A stretch of 64,000 nt of DNA, from contig NZ_CP080377.1 in assembly GCF_019443505.1 (NCBI RefSeq), positions 806,001 through 870,000 of the forward strand. Reading direction: 5' to 3'. The first letter of the stretch is position 1; each line of letters starts with the position of its first letter. Under the pieces are notes generated by a model. The model saw nothing but the letters and a program-made list of their open reading frames with translations. It did no database searches and was not told where the DNA came from. Positions 1-8,735 of the stretch are shown in pieces. Source of the DNA: Janthinobacterium sp. PAMC25594 (GTDB lineage Bacteria; Pseudomonadota; Gammaproteobacteria; Burkholderiales; Burkholderiaceae_D). The position numbers and the translations under genes were made by a program.

Positions 1-1228
1 GGCTTTCGGCCGCGTCGGCGCTGTCGTCGATGACCAGCACCTTGCCTTCGCGCGTACCGGCCAGCAGGCGGCGGTCCACAGGGGCGGGCGGCTGCAGCGG
101 CACGGCGGGCAGCGGCAAACGCAGCTCGAAGGTGCTGCCCTGCCCCACGCCATCGCTGTGCGCGCTGACCGTGCCGCCATGCAATTCGGCCAGGCCGCGC
201 ACGAGGGACAGGCCGATGCCCAGGCCGCCCTGGGCCCGCGACAGGGCCGGTTCCAGCTGCGAAAACAGCTCGAAGACGGTGTCCAGGTGCTCGGGCGCGA
301 TGCCGATGCCCGAGTCGCGCACGCGAATGTGCACGTCATTTTCCGTACAGGCCACTTCCAGCCCGATGACGCCGTTGGCGGGCGTGTACTTGACGGCGTT
401 GGTCAGCAGGTTGGCGATCATCTGCCCCAGGCGGGTGGCGTCGGCGTCGAGCCAGATGGCTTGCGGCCATTGCTCCACGTGCACCTGGTGGCCGGATTGC
501 GCCGCCAGCTCCGCCACGCTGTGCAGCGCTGCTTCCACCACGGGCGCCAGCTCCACGCTGGCGCGGCGCAATTCCAGGCGCCCCCGCGTGATGCGCGACA
601 CTTCCGTCAAATCGTCGACCAGGTGCGTCATGTGGCCCACCTGGCGGCCCAGCACCTCGCGCGCCCAGCGCAGCTGCGGATCGTCCAGCTGCGCCAGGCG
701 CAGCACTTCCAGCACATTGCGGATCGGCGCCAGCGGGTTGCGCAGCTCGTGCGCCAGGGTGGCGAGAAACTCGTCCTTGCGCCGGTCAGCGGCCGCCAGT
801 TGCTCGTTGAGCTCGCCGGCCTCCTTGCGCGCCAACTGCAGCTGCTGCTCGTATTTACGCCGGTCGCTGGCGACAAAGACGGCGATCTCGTCATACCGCA
901 CGCCTTCATGCACGCGGCGCACGGCATTGAACAGCATGGGGATGGATTGCCCCTGGCGCTGGCGCATGTCGAGCAGGATTTCCGACACGCTGCCCTGCAC
1001 CTGCATCAGCGGCAGCCAGTGCGTCTGGTGGAACACACGCCCGCCGATGGTCAGCAAGTCTTGCAGTTTCTTTTTTCCGAGCAATTCCCCGGCGCCATAG
1101 CCGAGCCAGCCGCAAAAGGTGGCGTTCGCCTGCACGATGGTGCCGTCGGCCGTGCACAGCAGCAAGCCGCAGGCCGCATGCTGGAACAAGGTATTGGCGT
1201 CAGGCAAGGAAGGCATGGTGTCGTGCAT
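1..1228 (-). CDS. PAS hybrid sensor histidine kinase (partial, runs off left edge)
   Basis: Membrane-free sensor kinase that probably autophosphorylates on a histidine and passes phosphate to its own receiver domain. Reading the minus strand from the ATG at 1228 gives an N-terminal PAS domain (about residues 10-120), a short coiled coil, then the H box HELRNPLAP, the N box (LTNAVKYTP), G1 ([10 protein letters not shown]) and G2 ([11 protein letters not shown]). A receiver domain starts near the window edge with [14 protein letters not shown], so the C-terminus is missing. No transmembrane segment precedes the PAS domain, which suggests a cytosolic signal. The start overlaps the stop of the upstream RsbQ-like hydrolase gene by one base (TAATG), so the two are translationally coupled. 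In Bacillus subtilis RsbQ partners a PAS-containing phosphatase (RsbP); here the partner is a kinase. Family assignment is secure; the signal is unknown. Confidence 0.9.
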   Translation of the reverse strand, partial: MHDTMPSLPDANTLFQHAACGLLLCTADGTIVQANATFCGWLGYGAGELLGKKKLQDLLTIGGRVFHQTHWLPLMQVQGSVSEILLDMRQRQGQSIPMLFNAVRRVHEGVRYDEIAVFVASDRRKYEQQLQLARKEAGELNEQLAAADRRKDEFLATLAHELRNPLAPIRNVLEVLRLAQLDDPQLRWAREVLGRQVGHMTHLVDDLTEVSRITRGRLELRRASVELAPVVEAALHSVAELAAQSGHQVHVEQWPQAIWLDADATRLGQMIANLLTNAVKYTPANGVIGLEVACTENDVHIRVRDSGIGIAPEHLDTVFELFSQLEPALSRAQGGLGIGLSLVRGLAELHGGTVSAHSDGVGQGSTFELRLPLPAVPLQPPAPVDRRLLAGTREGKVLVIDDSADAAES

Positions 1229-2058
1229 TACAGGTGCAAGCCGTCGAGAAAGTGACGGATGGCGCGGTAGCTGGCATCGGGCACGCTCATGTGCGGGCAA
1301 TGGCCCACGTTCTCGACCACGTGCAGGCTGCTGCACGGCAGCATGGCGCGCAAATACTCGCCCACGGGCGGCGGCGCGATGAAGTCGTCACTGCATTGCA
1401 CGATCAGGGCCGGTGTGCGGTTATGCGGCAAGACGGCGCGGTGGTCGGACAGGAACGTCGCTTGCGCGAAATGCCGGGCAATGGCGGGGTCGGTGCGGCA
1501 AAAGCTGCTGGCCAGCTCGTCGCCCAGCGCCGGTTGTCCGGGCGCGCCCATGATGGCCGGCGCCATGCTGGCGGACCAGCCCAGGTAATTGCTGTCCATG
1601 GCGCCCAGCAAGTCGTCGATATCGGCGCGGCTGAAGCCGCCCCGATAGCCGTCCGCCGCATCGTCGACATAGCACGGCGACGGCGCCAGCATCACTTGCG
1701 CGGCGAACAGGTCCGGCTCGGCGATGCTGGCCAGCAAGGCGCTCATGGCGCTGACGGAATGGCCCACGCAAATGACGGGGCCACCGCCGACCGCATGGAT
1801 GACGTGCCGCAAATCGGCGCCATGCGCGTCCAGGCGCGCATAGCGCTCAAAATCATAGGCGTCCAGGTCGGAAGCGCCGCTGCCGACCAGGTCGAACAGC
1901 ACGGTGCGGTAACGGGGACGGAACAGCGGTTCCAGGTAGCGCCACATGGTCTGGTCGCAGCCAAAGCCATGCATGAACACCACGGTGGCGGCCGCGCCGG
2001 CTTGCGGCGCGGCACTGCATTCGCTCACGCGGATATTGTTACGATCTTCTATGCGCAT
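1228..2058 (-). CDS. RsbQ-like alpha/beta hydrolase
   Basis: Alpha/beta hydrolase of the RsbQ / DLK2 (karrikin and strigolactone receptor-like) group, 276 residues against about 270 for the family. The triad is visible: Ser101 in the nucleophile elbow GHSVSA, Asp in CSDDFIAP (near 224-225) and His253 in VGHCPHMS. The early HGFGCDQTMWR segment is also typical of RsbQ. Known RsbQ proteins act with a PAS-domain partner in stress signalling, probably by binding or hydrolysing a small hydrophobic ligand. The adjoining PAS kinase gene, overlapping by one base, fits that role. No signal peptide, so cytosolic. A general esterase is the alternative, but the partner gene argues for signalling. Confidence 0.88.
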   Translation of the reverse strand: MRIEDRNNIRVSECSAAPQAGAAATVVFMHGFGCDQTMWRYLEPLFRPRYRTVLFDLVGSGASDLDAYDFERYARLDAHGADLRHVIHAVGGGPVICVGHSVSAMSALLASIAEPDLFAAQVMLAPSPCYVDDAADGYRGGFSRADIDDLLGAMDSNYLGWSASMAPAIMGAPGQPALGDELASSFCRTDPAIARHFAQATFLSDHRAVLPHNRTPALIVQCSDDFIAPPPVGEYLRAMLPCSSLHVVENVGHCPHMSVPDASYRAIRHFLDGLHL

Positions 2059-2181
2059 GCCGCTTCAGCCTTGAATATTTCTATGTGAAATGTAAATTAA
2101 CTTATTGCCAGCACCATCTTAGCATGCGCGATTTGCCCGGGGCCAATACCAATGGCGCTGGACAAACGCCTGGCCACGGCG

Positions 2182-2206
2182 GATAATGAGAACGATTCCC
2201 ATTATC
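2182..2206 (+). promoter_or_regulatory. Fur box upstream of the PepSY-TM gene
   Basis: A 25-base near-palindrome with outer arms GATAAT and ATTATC resembles overlapping Fur hexamers (NATWAT repeats). It lies about 93 bases before the ATG at 2299, a normal distance for a Fur-repressed promoter. It also argues against the longer reading frame starting at 2152, which would contain this site inside the coding sequence. Confidence 0.7.
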
Positions 2207-2298
2207 AAAATACCAGGCCCGTGCCTGGCGTTCCCTGTGCGCCGCCATGGCGCCTGCTGGCGGCAACAAGCCGGTTTCATGTTGAAGGTTTGTACCGC

Positions 2299-3552
2299 AT
2301 GCGCGCTTTCTGGACTGTCATACACCGCTGGGCCGGTCTCACCATCGCCCTCTTCCTCATCGTTGCGGGCCTCACGGGCGCCGTCACGTCGTGGGACCAC
2401 GAACTCGATGAATGGCTCAACGCCGACATCATGGACACGCCGGGCCGCGGCGCCCTGCAGCAACCATTTGCGCTGGCGCAAAAGGTCGCCGCCGCCGACC
2501 CGCGCGTGGCAGTCAATTACATGACCCTGGGCCTGGAAGAAGGCCATGCGGCCGCCTTCATGGTGCGCCCCCTGACCGACCCGGCCACCAACAAGCCGTT
2601 CGCGCTCGACTACAACACCGTCTACATCGACCCCGTCACGGCGCACATCACGGGCACGCGCGATTCGACGGCCATTTCCCTGTCGCGCCGCAGCCTGATG
2701 CCGTTCTTGCGCCACCTGCACTACAGCCTGCACGTGCCCGCCTTCTGGGGCACCGACCGCTGGGGCTACTGGCTGATGGGGAGCGTAGCCCTGATCTGGC
2801 TGCTCGACAGCATGGTGGCGTTTTACCTGACCACGCCGCGGCGCCTGCGCGAACGGGCGGATGCGCCGCGCCACCGCGACGCCGCCAGCTGGTGGCAGCG
2901 GTGGAAACCGTCGTGGGTGGTGCGCTGGGCGGCCGGCGGCTACAAGCTCAATTTCGATCTGCACCGCGCGGGCGGCCTGTGGGTGTGGGCCATCATCATC
3001 GTCGTCGCGTTCACCTCGTTCTCGCTGAACCTGTACCGCGAAGTGTTTTATCCCGTCATGTCGCTCGTGTCGACCACCACGCCGGGTCCGTACGAAACGC
3101 AGACGCCGGCGCCGTATGGCACGTATATCACGCCGGTGATCGGTTTTGAACAGGCGGTGGAGATTGCGAAAAAGCAAGCCGTGCAGCGCGGCATCAGCGC
3201 GCCCATCGGCGGCATTTATTATGGCGGCAATTATTCGTTCTACAACGTCTCGTTCTTCGACCCGGCCGACGAATTCGGCGCGGCCGGCATGGGCCTGTCG
3301 AACCTGTACGTCGACGGCATGGACGGCAGCATCATCGGCCAGCACAAGCCGTGGGAAGGCACGGCCGCCGACGTCTTCGTGCAACTGCAATTCCCCCTGC
3401 ACTCGGGCCGCATCCTCGGCTTGCCGGGACGCATCTTGATGTCCTGCATGGGCCTCATGGTCGCCATGCTGTCGGTGACGGGCATCGTCATCTGGGAGCG
3501 CAAACGGCGCGCGCGCCGGCTGCAGGCGACAAAGCCATTGAAATCCACCTGA
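2299..3552 (+). CDS. PepSY-associated TM protein (FoxB/PiuB-like iron-regulated membrane protein)
   Basis: Integral inner-membrane protein of the PepSY-TM family, 417 residues from the chosen ATG. Members such as FoxB are haem-binding reductases that release iron from siderophores; others are known only as iron-regulated PiuB proteins. The N-terminus HRWAGL followed by a hydrophobic helix (residues 12-32) is the family signature. A central pair of helices follows the histidine-rich FLRHLHYSLHVP, with another helix after LHRAGGLWVW and a last one near the C-terminus before a basic tail. The start is set by GAAGG ten bases upstream and by the Fur box further upstream. The substrate cannot be read from sequence. 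The next gene on the same strand, a TonB receptor, follows a hairpin and is probably a separate unit. Confidence 0.85.
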   Translation: MRAFWTVIHRWAGLTIALFLIVAGLTGAVTSWDHELDEWLNADIMDTPGRGALQQPFALAQKVAAADPRVAVNYMTLGLEEGHAAAFMVRPLTDPATNKPFALDYNTVYIDPVTAHITGTRDSTAISLSRRSLMPFLRHLHYSLHVPAFWGTDRWGYWLMGSVALIWLLDSMVAFYLTTPRRLRERADAPRHRDAASWWQRWKPSWVVRWAAGGYKLNFDLHRAGGLWVWAIIIVVAFTSFSLNLYREVFYPVMSLVSTTTPGPYETQTPAPYGTYITPVIGFEQAVEIAKKQAVQRGISAPIGGIYYGGNYSFYNVSFFDPADEFGAAGMGLSNLYVDGMDGSIIGQHKPWEGTAADVFVQLQFPLHSGRILGLPGRILMSCMGLMVAMLSVTGIVIWERKRRARRLQATKPLKST

Positions 3553-3570
3553 AGTAGCGACGCCACAACG

Positions 3571-3597
3571 GCGCAGGCGGACTGGCTCGGCCTGCGC
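3571..3597 (+). terminator. Stem-loop after the PepSY-TM gene
   Basis: Perfect 8-base stem GCGCAGGC / GCCTGCGC with an 11-base loop, 18 bases after the stop codon. It is followed by only a weak T tract, so termination here is likely but not certain. Confidence 0.45.
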
Positions 3598-3630
3598 GCT
3601 TTCCATGCGCCAGCCATCAACACCCTCAAA

Positions 3631-3688
3631 TGCAATTTGCTTGCAATAGCATTGCGCGCAGTCTATTATTGCAACTCGATTGCATTTA
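3631..3688 (+). promoter_or_regulatory. Cluster of TGCAA-type repeats before the TonB receptor gene (possible operator)
   Basis: The stretch holds a perfect inverted repeat TGCAA-N5-TTGCA (3631-3645), overlapped by GCAAT-N3-ATTGC (3643-3655). Further ATTGCAA and ATTGCAT copies lie between 3668 and 3686. The group ends about 50 bases before the ATG at 3738, inside the expected promoter. It does not match the Fur consensus. A Zur-type or other metal regulator is possible given the ZnuD-like gene downstream, but I do not recognise the motif. Confidence 0.4.
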
Positions 3689-3737
3689 AGCAGTCGCCCA
3701 GCGCCAGCACCCCCATTCCGCCTTTTCAGAGAGTCCC

Positions 3738-6068
3738 ATGCGCCATCACGTATTCGCAGCCGCCATGCTGTCCACCACCCCGCTCGCTTACGCGGCAGAC
3801 GACATCACCCTGCAGACCATCAAAGTCCGCGCAGACCGGCCGTCGAGCATCGACAGCGTCGTTGTCGTTGAAAATACGCAAGCTCAGAACAGGACTCTGG
3901 GCGGCATGCTCGAGCATGTCTCGGGTGTGCAAAGCAGCGCCTTCGGGCCGAATGCCGGCGCACCGGTGATACGCAGCCTGAGCGGCAGCCGCGTGCAGAT
4001 CCTCGAAGATGGCCAGTCCATCCTCGGCATGAATGCGCTCAGCGGCGACATCAATATCCCGTTCGATCCGCTGTTTGCGCGCAGCGTCAGCGTGAACAAA
4101 TCGTCCGATAGCGTGCGCTTCGGCGGCAATGCCATCGGCGGCAGCGTTGACGTCGATTCCGGCCTCATTTCCAGGAAGATGGAGGACCAGCCGAAAGACC
4201 TGGAACTGGTCCTGCGCAAGGGTTTCAACGATGCCGATGCACAAGGCTTGCGCCTGAATTTCAACGATGGCAAACACTTCTCGACGAATCTGCAGATGTC
4301 CTTCCAGAAGATCGGGCATTACGCTATTGCGGGCAACAGCAAGGCCGGCGTGTGCAACAGCCAGTTGTTTCCGGCGACAGGCGGCGTCAACACCTTTCTG
4401 GCCGACAGTTGCCAGAAAGAAGCGAGAATCCAGCAGGTCTACAACAAGGCGTCGCAACCGTTTATCGACCAGTTCATGACGGAAAATCCGGACTGGGCGG
4501 ACGGCGATTTTTCCTTCTACACCAATAACCCGACCTCCGTCTGGCAACGCAAGACCTACGTCAATCCGGCCAACCCCGCCTACGTGCCCGGTACGCCGTC
4601 GATGACCCAGAACAAGATCAACAAGGACGTCACCCCTGATTACCACGGCACCCTGGGCAACAGCCATGCCAGTAACAGCCACTTTGGCGTCGGCACGACC
4701 TACTTTTTCGATCGCGGCTACGTGGCCGTCAGCCTCGATACCAAGAATAGCGAGTATGGCGTGCCGGGCTTTTCCATGGAAAACAAGTCGTTCGGCGCGA
4801 ATGATGACGAGGGGCTGCCCGTCGGCGTGATCATCAAGCAGGATAAATATGCGCTGGAAGCCCATCTGCGCGACCCCGTCGCGTACATTGAAAGCGCGCA
4901 ATTGCGCGTGTCTCGCCTGAACAATGCGTCGGGAGAGCGCCTCGGTACTGCCAAGGCGAATGACTACCGGTTTGACACGAATCAGGCCGAGCTCCTGCTG
5001 GCGCACCGGCGTGCAGGACCATTGAGCGGCTTGCTTGGCCTCAGCCATCAAGCAAGGGATATCGCCGGCAGCGGCCCGCAGTTATACCTTCCCGATGCCA
5101 GCACGGTCAGCCGCGCGCTGTTCGTCAAGGAGAGCCTCGACGTCGACTGGGCCACTTTCGACGCGGGCTTTCGCCATGAAAAAGTGGAGCACGACATCCG
5201 CAAAAGCGGATTCAAGACGTCGAGAAATGCGAGCAACGCTAAACTCGAGGACAAGTCGTTCAGCCTGAACAGCTATAGCCTGGGGGCCTCGGCCAAGCTT
5301 GGCCAGCTTTTCGGTGCGAAGCTGCGCTATGCCTCCTCGGAAAGAGCGCCCGACGTCAATGAGTTGTATGCGAGCAACCGCCACTATTCGATCATGACCC
5401 AGGAAGAAGGCAACCAGAACCTGAAGGCCGAGCGTGCCAGGAATACCGAACTCACCGCCCTGTTCGGCAATCGCGGCTTCAACCTGTCCGCCACCGGCTA
5501 CGTCATGAAATACGAGAACTATCTCTACCTTGGCCATTCTGGAGCCCAGATGGCCAATCGCCTGCCATTAAAATACTGGAAGCAGACCGATACGACGGTC
5601 AAGGGATTCGAGATCGACGCCTCCCAGGTCATTCAGCTGGGCAGCTACGGCAAGCTGAACCTCTCCGCATTTGCCGACCTGGTCAAGAACAAGGCGGACC
5701 ATCCCGACAAGCTGCGCGCGCACAACGACGGGGCATACCTGCCCAACATGCCCACCAACCGCTATGGCGCAAATGTGCTGTGGGAGAACCAGGGCTGGAA
5801 GGCCAGGGTATCGAGCACCTGGTACGACAAGCAGAAGTACCTGGGCAAAAGTGTCAGCGAGGAAGTGCCGCTCGACGGCTACACCATGGTGAACTTCCAG
5901 GTGAGCCGCGCACTGCAGGTGCCGAATTCGCCGTTTACAGGCATCGATGTATTTATTAGCGGCACCAACCTGCTCGATGACGATGCCAGGCCGCACAATT
6001 CTCCACTGAAATACATCGCGCCCTTGCCGGGCCGTAGCTTCCAGGTGGGATTGAGCGCCAGGCTTTAA
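3738..6068 (+). CDS. TonB-dependent outer-membrane receptor, ZnuD-like
   Basis: Outer-membrane beta-barrel receptor, 776 residues, powered by TonB-ExbBD. A signal peptide (residues 1-20, cleavage near AYA-ADD) is followed by a TonB-box-like segment LQTIKVRA. A plug domain covers about residues 45-150 (GGMLEHVSGVQ, GAPVIRSLSG, SDSVRFGGNAIGG), then a barrel ending in aromatic-rich SFQVGLSARL. Residues 210-300 carry a cysteine-bracketed loop (VCNSQLF ... DSCQKE), and the overall pattern resembles ZnuD-type zinc/haem receptors. No Fur box is seen upstream; instead there is an unusual repeat cluster at 3631-3688. Receptor identity is firm; zinc as substrate is an inference. Confidence 0.85.
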   Translation: MRHHVFAAAMLSTTPLAYAADDITLQTIKVRADRPSSIDSVVVVENTQAQNRTLGGMLEHVSGVQSSAFGPNAGAPVIRSLSGSRVQILEDGQSILGMNALSGDINIPFDPLFARSVSVNKSSDSVRFGGNAIGGSVDVDSGLISRKMEDQPKDLELVLRKGFNDADAQGLRLNFNDGKHFSTNLQMSFQKIGHYAIAGNSKAGVCNSQLFPATGGVNTFLADSCQKEARIQQVYNKASQPFIDQFMTENPDWADGDFSFYTNNPTSVWQRKTYVNPANPAYVPGTPSMTQNKINKDVTPDYHGTLGNSHASNSHFGVGTTYFFDRGYVAVSLDTKNSEYGVPGFSMENKSFGANDDEGLPVGVIIKQDKYALEAHLRDPVAYIESAQLRVSRLNNASGERLGTAKANDYRFDTNQAELLLAHRRAGPLSGLLGLSHQARDIAGSGPQLYLPDASTVSRALFVKESLDVDWATFDAGFRHEKVEHDIRKSGFKTSRNASNAKLEDKSFSLNSYSLGASAKLGQLFGAKLRYASSERAPDVNELYASNRHYSIMTQEEGNQNLKAERARNTELTALFGNRGFNLSATGYVMKYENYLYLGHSGAQMANRLPLKYWKQTDTTVKGFEIDASQVIQLGSYGKLNLSAFADLVKNKADHPDKLRAHNDGAYLPNMPTNRYGANVLWENQGWKARVSSTWYDKQKYLGKSVSEEVPLDGYTMVNFQVSRALQVPNSPFTGIDVFISGTNLLDDDARPHNSPLKYIAPLPGRSFQVGLSARL

Positions 6069-6143
6069 GGCGCGGCGACCATACGGCAAGCCCTGGCAAC
6101 GCAGCCATGGTCATTGCCTCCGGCCCGCGATCCCGGCCCGCTC

Positions 6144-7964
6144 TTAAACAGCGCTATCCCAAGGCGCCGACAAGCGCACGGCGCAATTGATCAAGCCCAC
6201 CATCGAATACGTCTGCGGAAAGTTGCCCCACATCTCGCCCGTCACGGGGTGCGTGTCTTCAGACAGCAGACCCAGGTGGTTGCGCGCCAGCAGCATGGTT
6301 TCGAAGATTTTGCGCGCCTCGTCTTTCCTGCCGATGCGCGCCAGCGCGTCGATGCGCCAGAAGGTGCAGATGTTGAAGGCGGTTTCCGGCTTGCCGAAGT
6401 CGTCGGGGGCTTCGTAGCGGCGCATGTAGGGGCCGTCGCACAGCGACGCTTCCAGCGCATCGACGGTGGCGATGAAACGGGGGTCCATGGGGTCGATGAA
6501 GTTGACTTCCGCCATCAACAGAACGGAGGCATCGAGGTCGCGCCCGCCCAGGCTTTCCGCGAAGGCCTGGCGCTCCTCGCTCCACGCTTCGCGCAATAAT
6601 CTCTCGCGGATCAGCACGGCGCGGCCGTTCCAGTGATCGGCACGGTCCGGCAAGTCCAGTTTATGCGCCACCTTGGCCAGGCGGTCGCAGGCGGCCCAGC
6701 TCATCAGCATGGACGAGGTGTGGACGCGCGCCCGCGTGCGCAGCTCCCACATGCCCGCGTCCGGTTCCGCGTGCAGCCTGAAGGCCTGGTCGCCCACGGC
6801 TTCCAGTGCGGCAAACTCGGCTTTTCCCGCCCGGTGGAACAAACGGTGGTCGAGGAAGGCCTGCGCCGCACCGAGCACGATATTGCCGTAGACATCGTGC
6901 TGGAAGTGTTCCTGCGCCTGGTTGCCCACGCGCACGGGGCCATTGCCCCGGTAGCCGGGCAAGTGGTCCAGCGTCGATTCGGGTAGCTGCTCTTCCAGGC
7001 CGATGCCGTACAGGGGCTGGATGTGGCCGCCTTTCGAGCGGGCGACGATATTCGTCAGCCAGCGCAAGTATTCTTCCATCGTGCCCACTTCCGACAGGCT
7101 GTTGAGTGCGCGCACGACAAAGAAGGCGTCGCGCAGCCAGCAATAGCGGTAATCCCAGTTGCGGCTGCTGCCCGGCGCTTCCGGGATGCTGGTGGTCATG
7201 GCGGCGATGATGGCACCCGTGTCTTCATATAAAGACAGTTTCAAGGTGATGGCGGCGCGGATGACCACGTCCTGCCATTCCAGCGGCACGGCCAGGCGGC
7301 GCGTGTAGGTGCGCCAGTAATTGATGGTGTCCTTTTCGAAGATGCGCGCCGTCTCGTCGATGCCGCCGGCCAGGGTTTCATCAGGACCCAGCAGGAAGTT
7401 GGCGGTGCCGCCCAGCACGAAATACGTTTCGCTCAGCACATAGTTGAGCGACACATCGGTGTTCAGGCGCAAGGTCTGTTCCGGCCCCACGTAGCGGATG
7501 TGGTGGCTGCCCTGCGTGATTTGCGGCGCCAGGCGGCCCCAGTCGTAGCGGGGGCGCAGCCGGACGCGGATGCGCACGGCGTGGTCGAGCGGCCGGACCC
7601 GGCGGACCAGCATCAGCGGGCGGAACATGCGGTCGCGGCTGAGGAATCGGGGCGCGAAATCCGTGATTTCCACGCCACGCCCCTGCGTGTCGTACAGCCG
7701 CGTGCGCAGTACGGCCGTGTTCGGCTCATAGAACTGCTCGCTGCGCGCGAAGTTCTCGATGTCGATGGCCCACACGCTACCGTTTTCCGTGTCGTCCAGC
7801 AAGCGGTTGAAGACGGGATCGCCGTCGAATCGGGGCAGGCAGGACCAGACGACCTGCCCTGCCTGGTCGATCAGGGCGTTGAAGGCGCAATTGCCCACCA
7901 CGCCGCAGTTCAGGGACGCTTGCGCGGACGGTTGGCTGGCGCGGGTGTCATAGGATGTCGTCAT
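6144..7964 (-). CDS. Glycoside hydrolase family 15 protein (glucoamylase or trehalase type)
   Basis: Cytosolic GH15 enzyme, 606 residues, hydrolysing alpha-glucosidic bonds. The N-terminal beta-sandwich opens with the family pattern CAFNALIDQAGQVVWSCLPRFDG. The (alpha/alpha)6 barrel holds SSRNWDYRYCWLRDAFF, the catalytic-acid region GLEEQLPESTLDHLPGY and the later ETAFNICTFWRIDALAR. No signal peptide is present. The gene starts three bases after the stop of otsB, so it is the third gene of the otsA-otsB-GH15 operon. Bacterial GH15 proteins in this context include intracellular trehalases, so this enzyme may recycle the trehalose made by its operon partners. Trehalose as substrate is an inference; maltose or other alpha-glucosides remain possible. 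Confidence 0.88.
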   Translation of the reverse strand: MTTSYDTRASQPSAQASLNCGVVGNCAFNALIDQAGQVVWSCLPRFDGDPVFNRLLDDTENGSVWAIDIENFARSEQFYEPNTAVLRTRLYDTQGRGVEITDFAPRFLSRDRMFRPLMLVRRVRPLDHAVRIRVRLRPRYDWGRLAPQITQGSHHIRYVGPEQTLRLNTDVSLNYVLSETYFVLGGTANFLLGPDETLAGGIDETARIFEKDTINYWRTYTRRLAVPLEWQDVVIRAAITLKLSLYEDTGAIIAAMTTSIPEAPGSSRNWDYRYCWLRDAFFVVRALNSLSEVGTMEEYLRWLTNIVARSKGGHIQPLYGIGLEEQLPESTLDHLPGYRGNGPVRVGNQAQEHFQHDVYGNIVLGAAQAFLDHRLFHRAGKAEFAALEAVGDQAFRLHAEPDAGMWELRTRARVHTSSMLMSWAACDRLAKVAHKLDLPDRADHWNGRAVLIRERLLREAWSEERQAFAESLGGRDLDASVLLMAEVNFIDPMDPRFIATVDALEASLCDGPYMRRYEAPDDFGKPETAFNICTFWRIDALARIGRKDEARKIFETMLLARNHLGLLSEDTHPVTGEMWGNFPQTYSMVGLINCAVRLSAPWDSAV

Positions 7965-7967
7965 GGG

Positions 7968-8735
7968 CTACTCCTTCGATGTCGGGGATACGGAAGCGGC
8001 CAGCAAGGCGGCGCGCAAGGCGCCGGGGCTGGCCAGGCGCAGGGTGGCGGCGCTGGGGCCGCTGCCCACTTTCACGCCCTGCCCGCCTGCTTGTTGTACA
8101 AAGGCAAAGCCTGCCTCGTCGGTGGTGTCGTCGCCCGCGAACACGGGCCGGCGACCGGCAAACGGGGTTTCGCGCAGGAAGGCGGCGATGGCGCCACCCT
8201 TGTCGGTGGCGGCCGATTTGGCTTCCAGGACCATTTTGCCATGCAACAGCAACACCCCCGGGCACGCTTGCACGGCTGCCGTCATTTCTTGCAGACATAG
8301 CGGCTCCAATTCGGGCGCCAGGCGGTAATGCAAGGCCACGGCGCCCCGCTTCTGTTCCACCAGCAAACCGGGGTGGACTGCGGCTAGCGCCCGCGCGCGC
8401 GCCAGCACGGGCGCCACATCGGGCGTGGCCGCCAGGTGCAGCACGCCATCGGCGCCGCGCCGCTCCACGCCATGCACGCCGGCAACAGGCAAGACCAGGG
8501 GCGCCAGCATGGCGTCGATCTGCGCCACGGGACGCCCGGAAATGAGGGCCAGCGCGCCGCCATGGCGCTCGGCCAGCAGCGCCAGCGCTTCAATAACACC
8601 GGGCACCACATGCACGCCGTCGGGCGTGGGCGCCAGGTCGACCAGGGTGCCGTCGAAGTCGAGGAAGACGGCTGTTCCGGGCGCACTCAACAGTTGCAAC
8701 AGGGCCGCGCTATCGTCAGGGATATCGGCCATCAC
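7968..8735 (-). CDS. otsB: Trehalose-6-phosphate phosphatase
   Basis: HAD-superfamily phosphatase that removes phosphate from trehalose 6-phosphate to give trehalose. It has 255 residues, normal for OtsB. Motif I is FLDFDGTLVDLAP (nucleophile and acid aspartates, residues about 19-27), motif II lies near LISGRPVAQIDAM, and motif III is FAGDDTTDEAGFAF. Its ATG overlaps the stop of otsA by four bases, so the two pathway enzymes are translationally coupled, and the GH15 gene follows directly. Cytosolic. Confidence 0.95.
   Translation of the reverse strand: MMADIPDDSAALLQLLSAPGTAVFLDFDGTLVDLAPTPDGVHVVPGVIEALALLAERHGGALALISGRPVAQIDAMLAPLVLPVAGVHGVERRGADGVLHLAATPDVAPVLARARALAAVHPGLLVEQKRGAVALHYRLAPELEPLCLQEMTAAVQACPGVLLLHGKMVLEAKSAATDKGGAIAAFLRETPFAGRRPVFAGDDTTDEAGFAFVQQAGGQGVKVGSGPSAATLRLASPGALRAALLAASVSPTSKE

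Noticed and set aside
2119..3606. Open frame of 495 codons antisense to the PepSY-TM gene
   Set aside because: Shadow frame; the plus-strand gene has membrane helices, a ribosome site and a Fur box.
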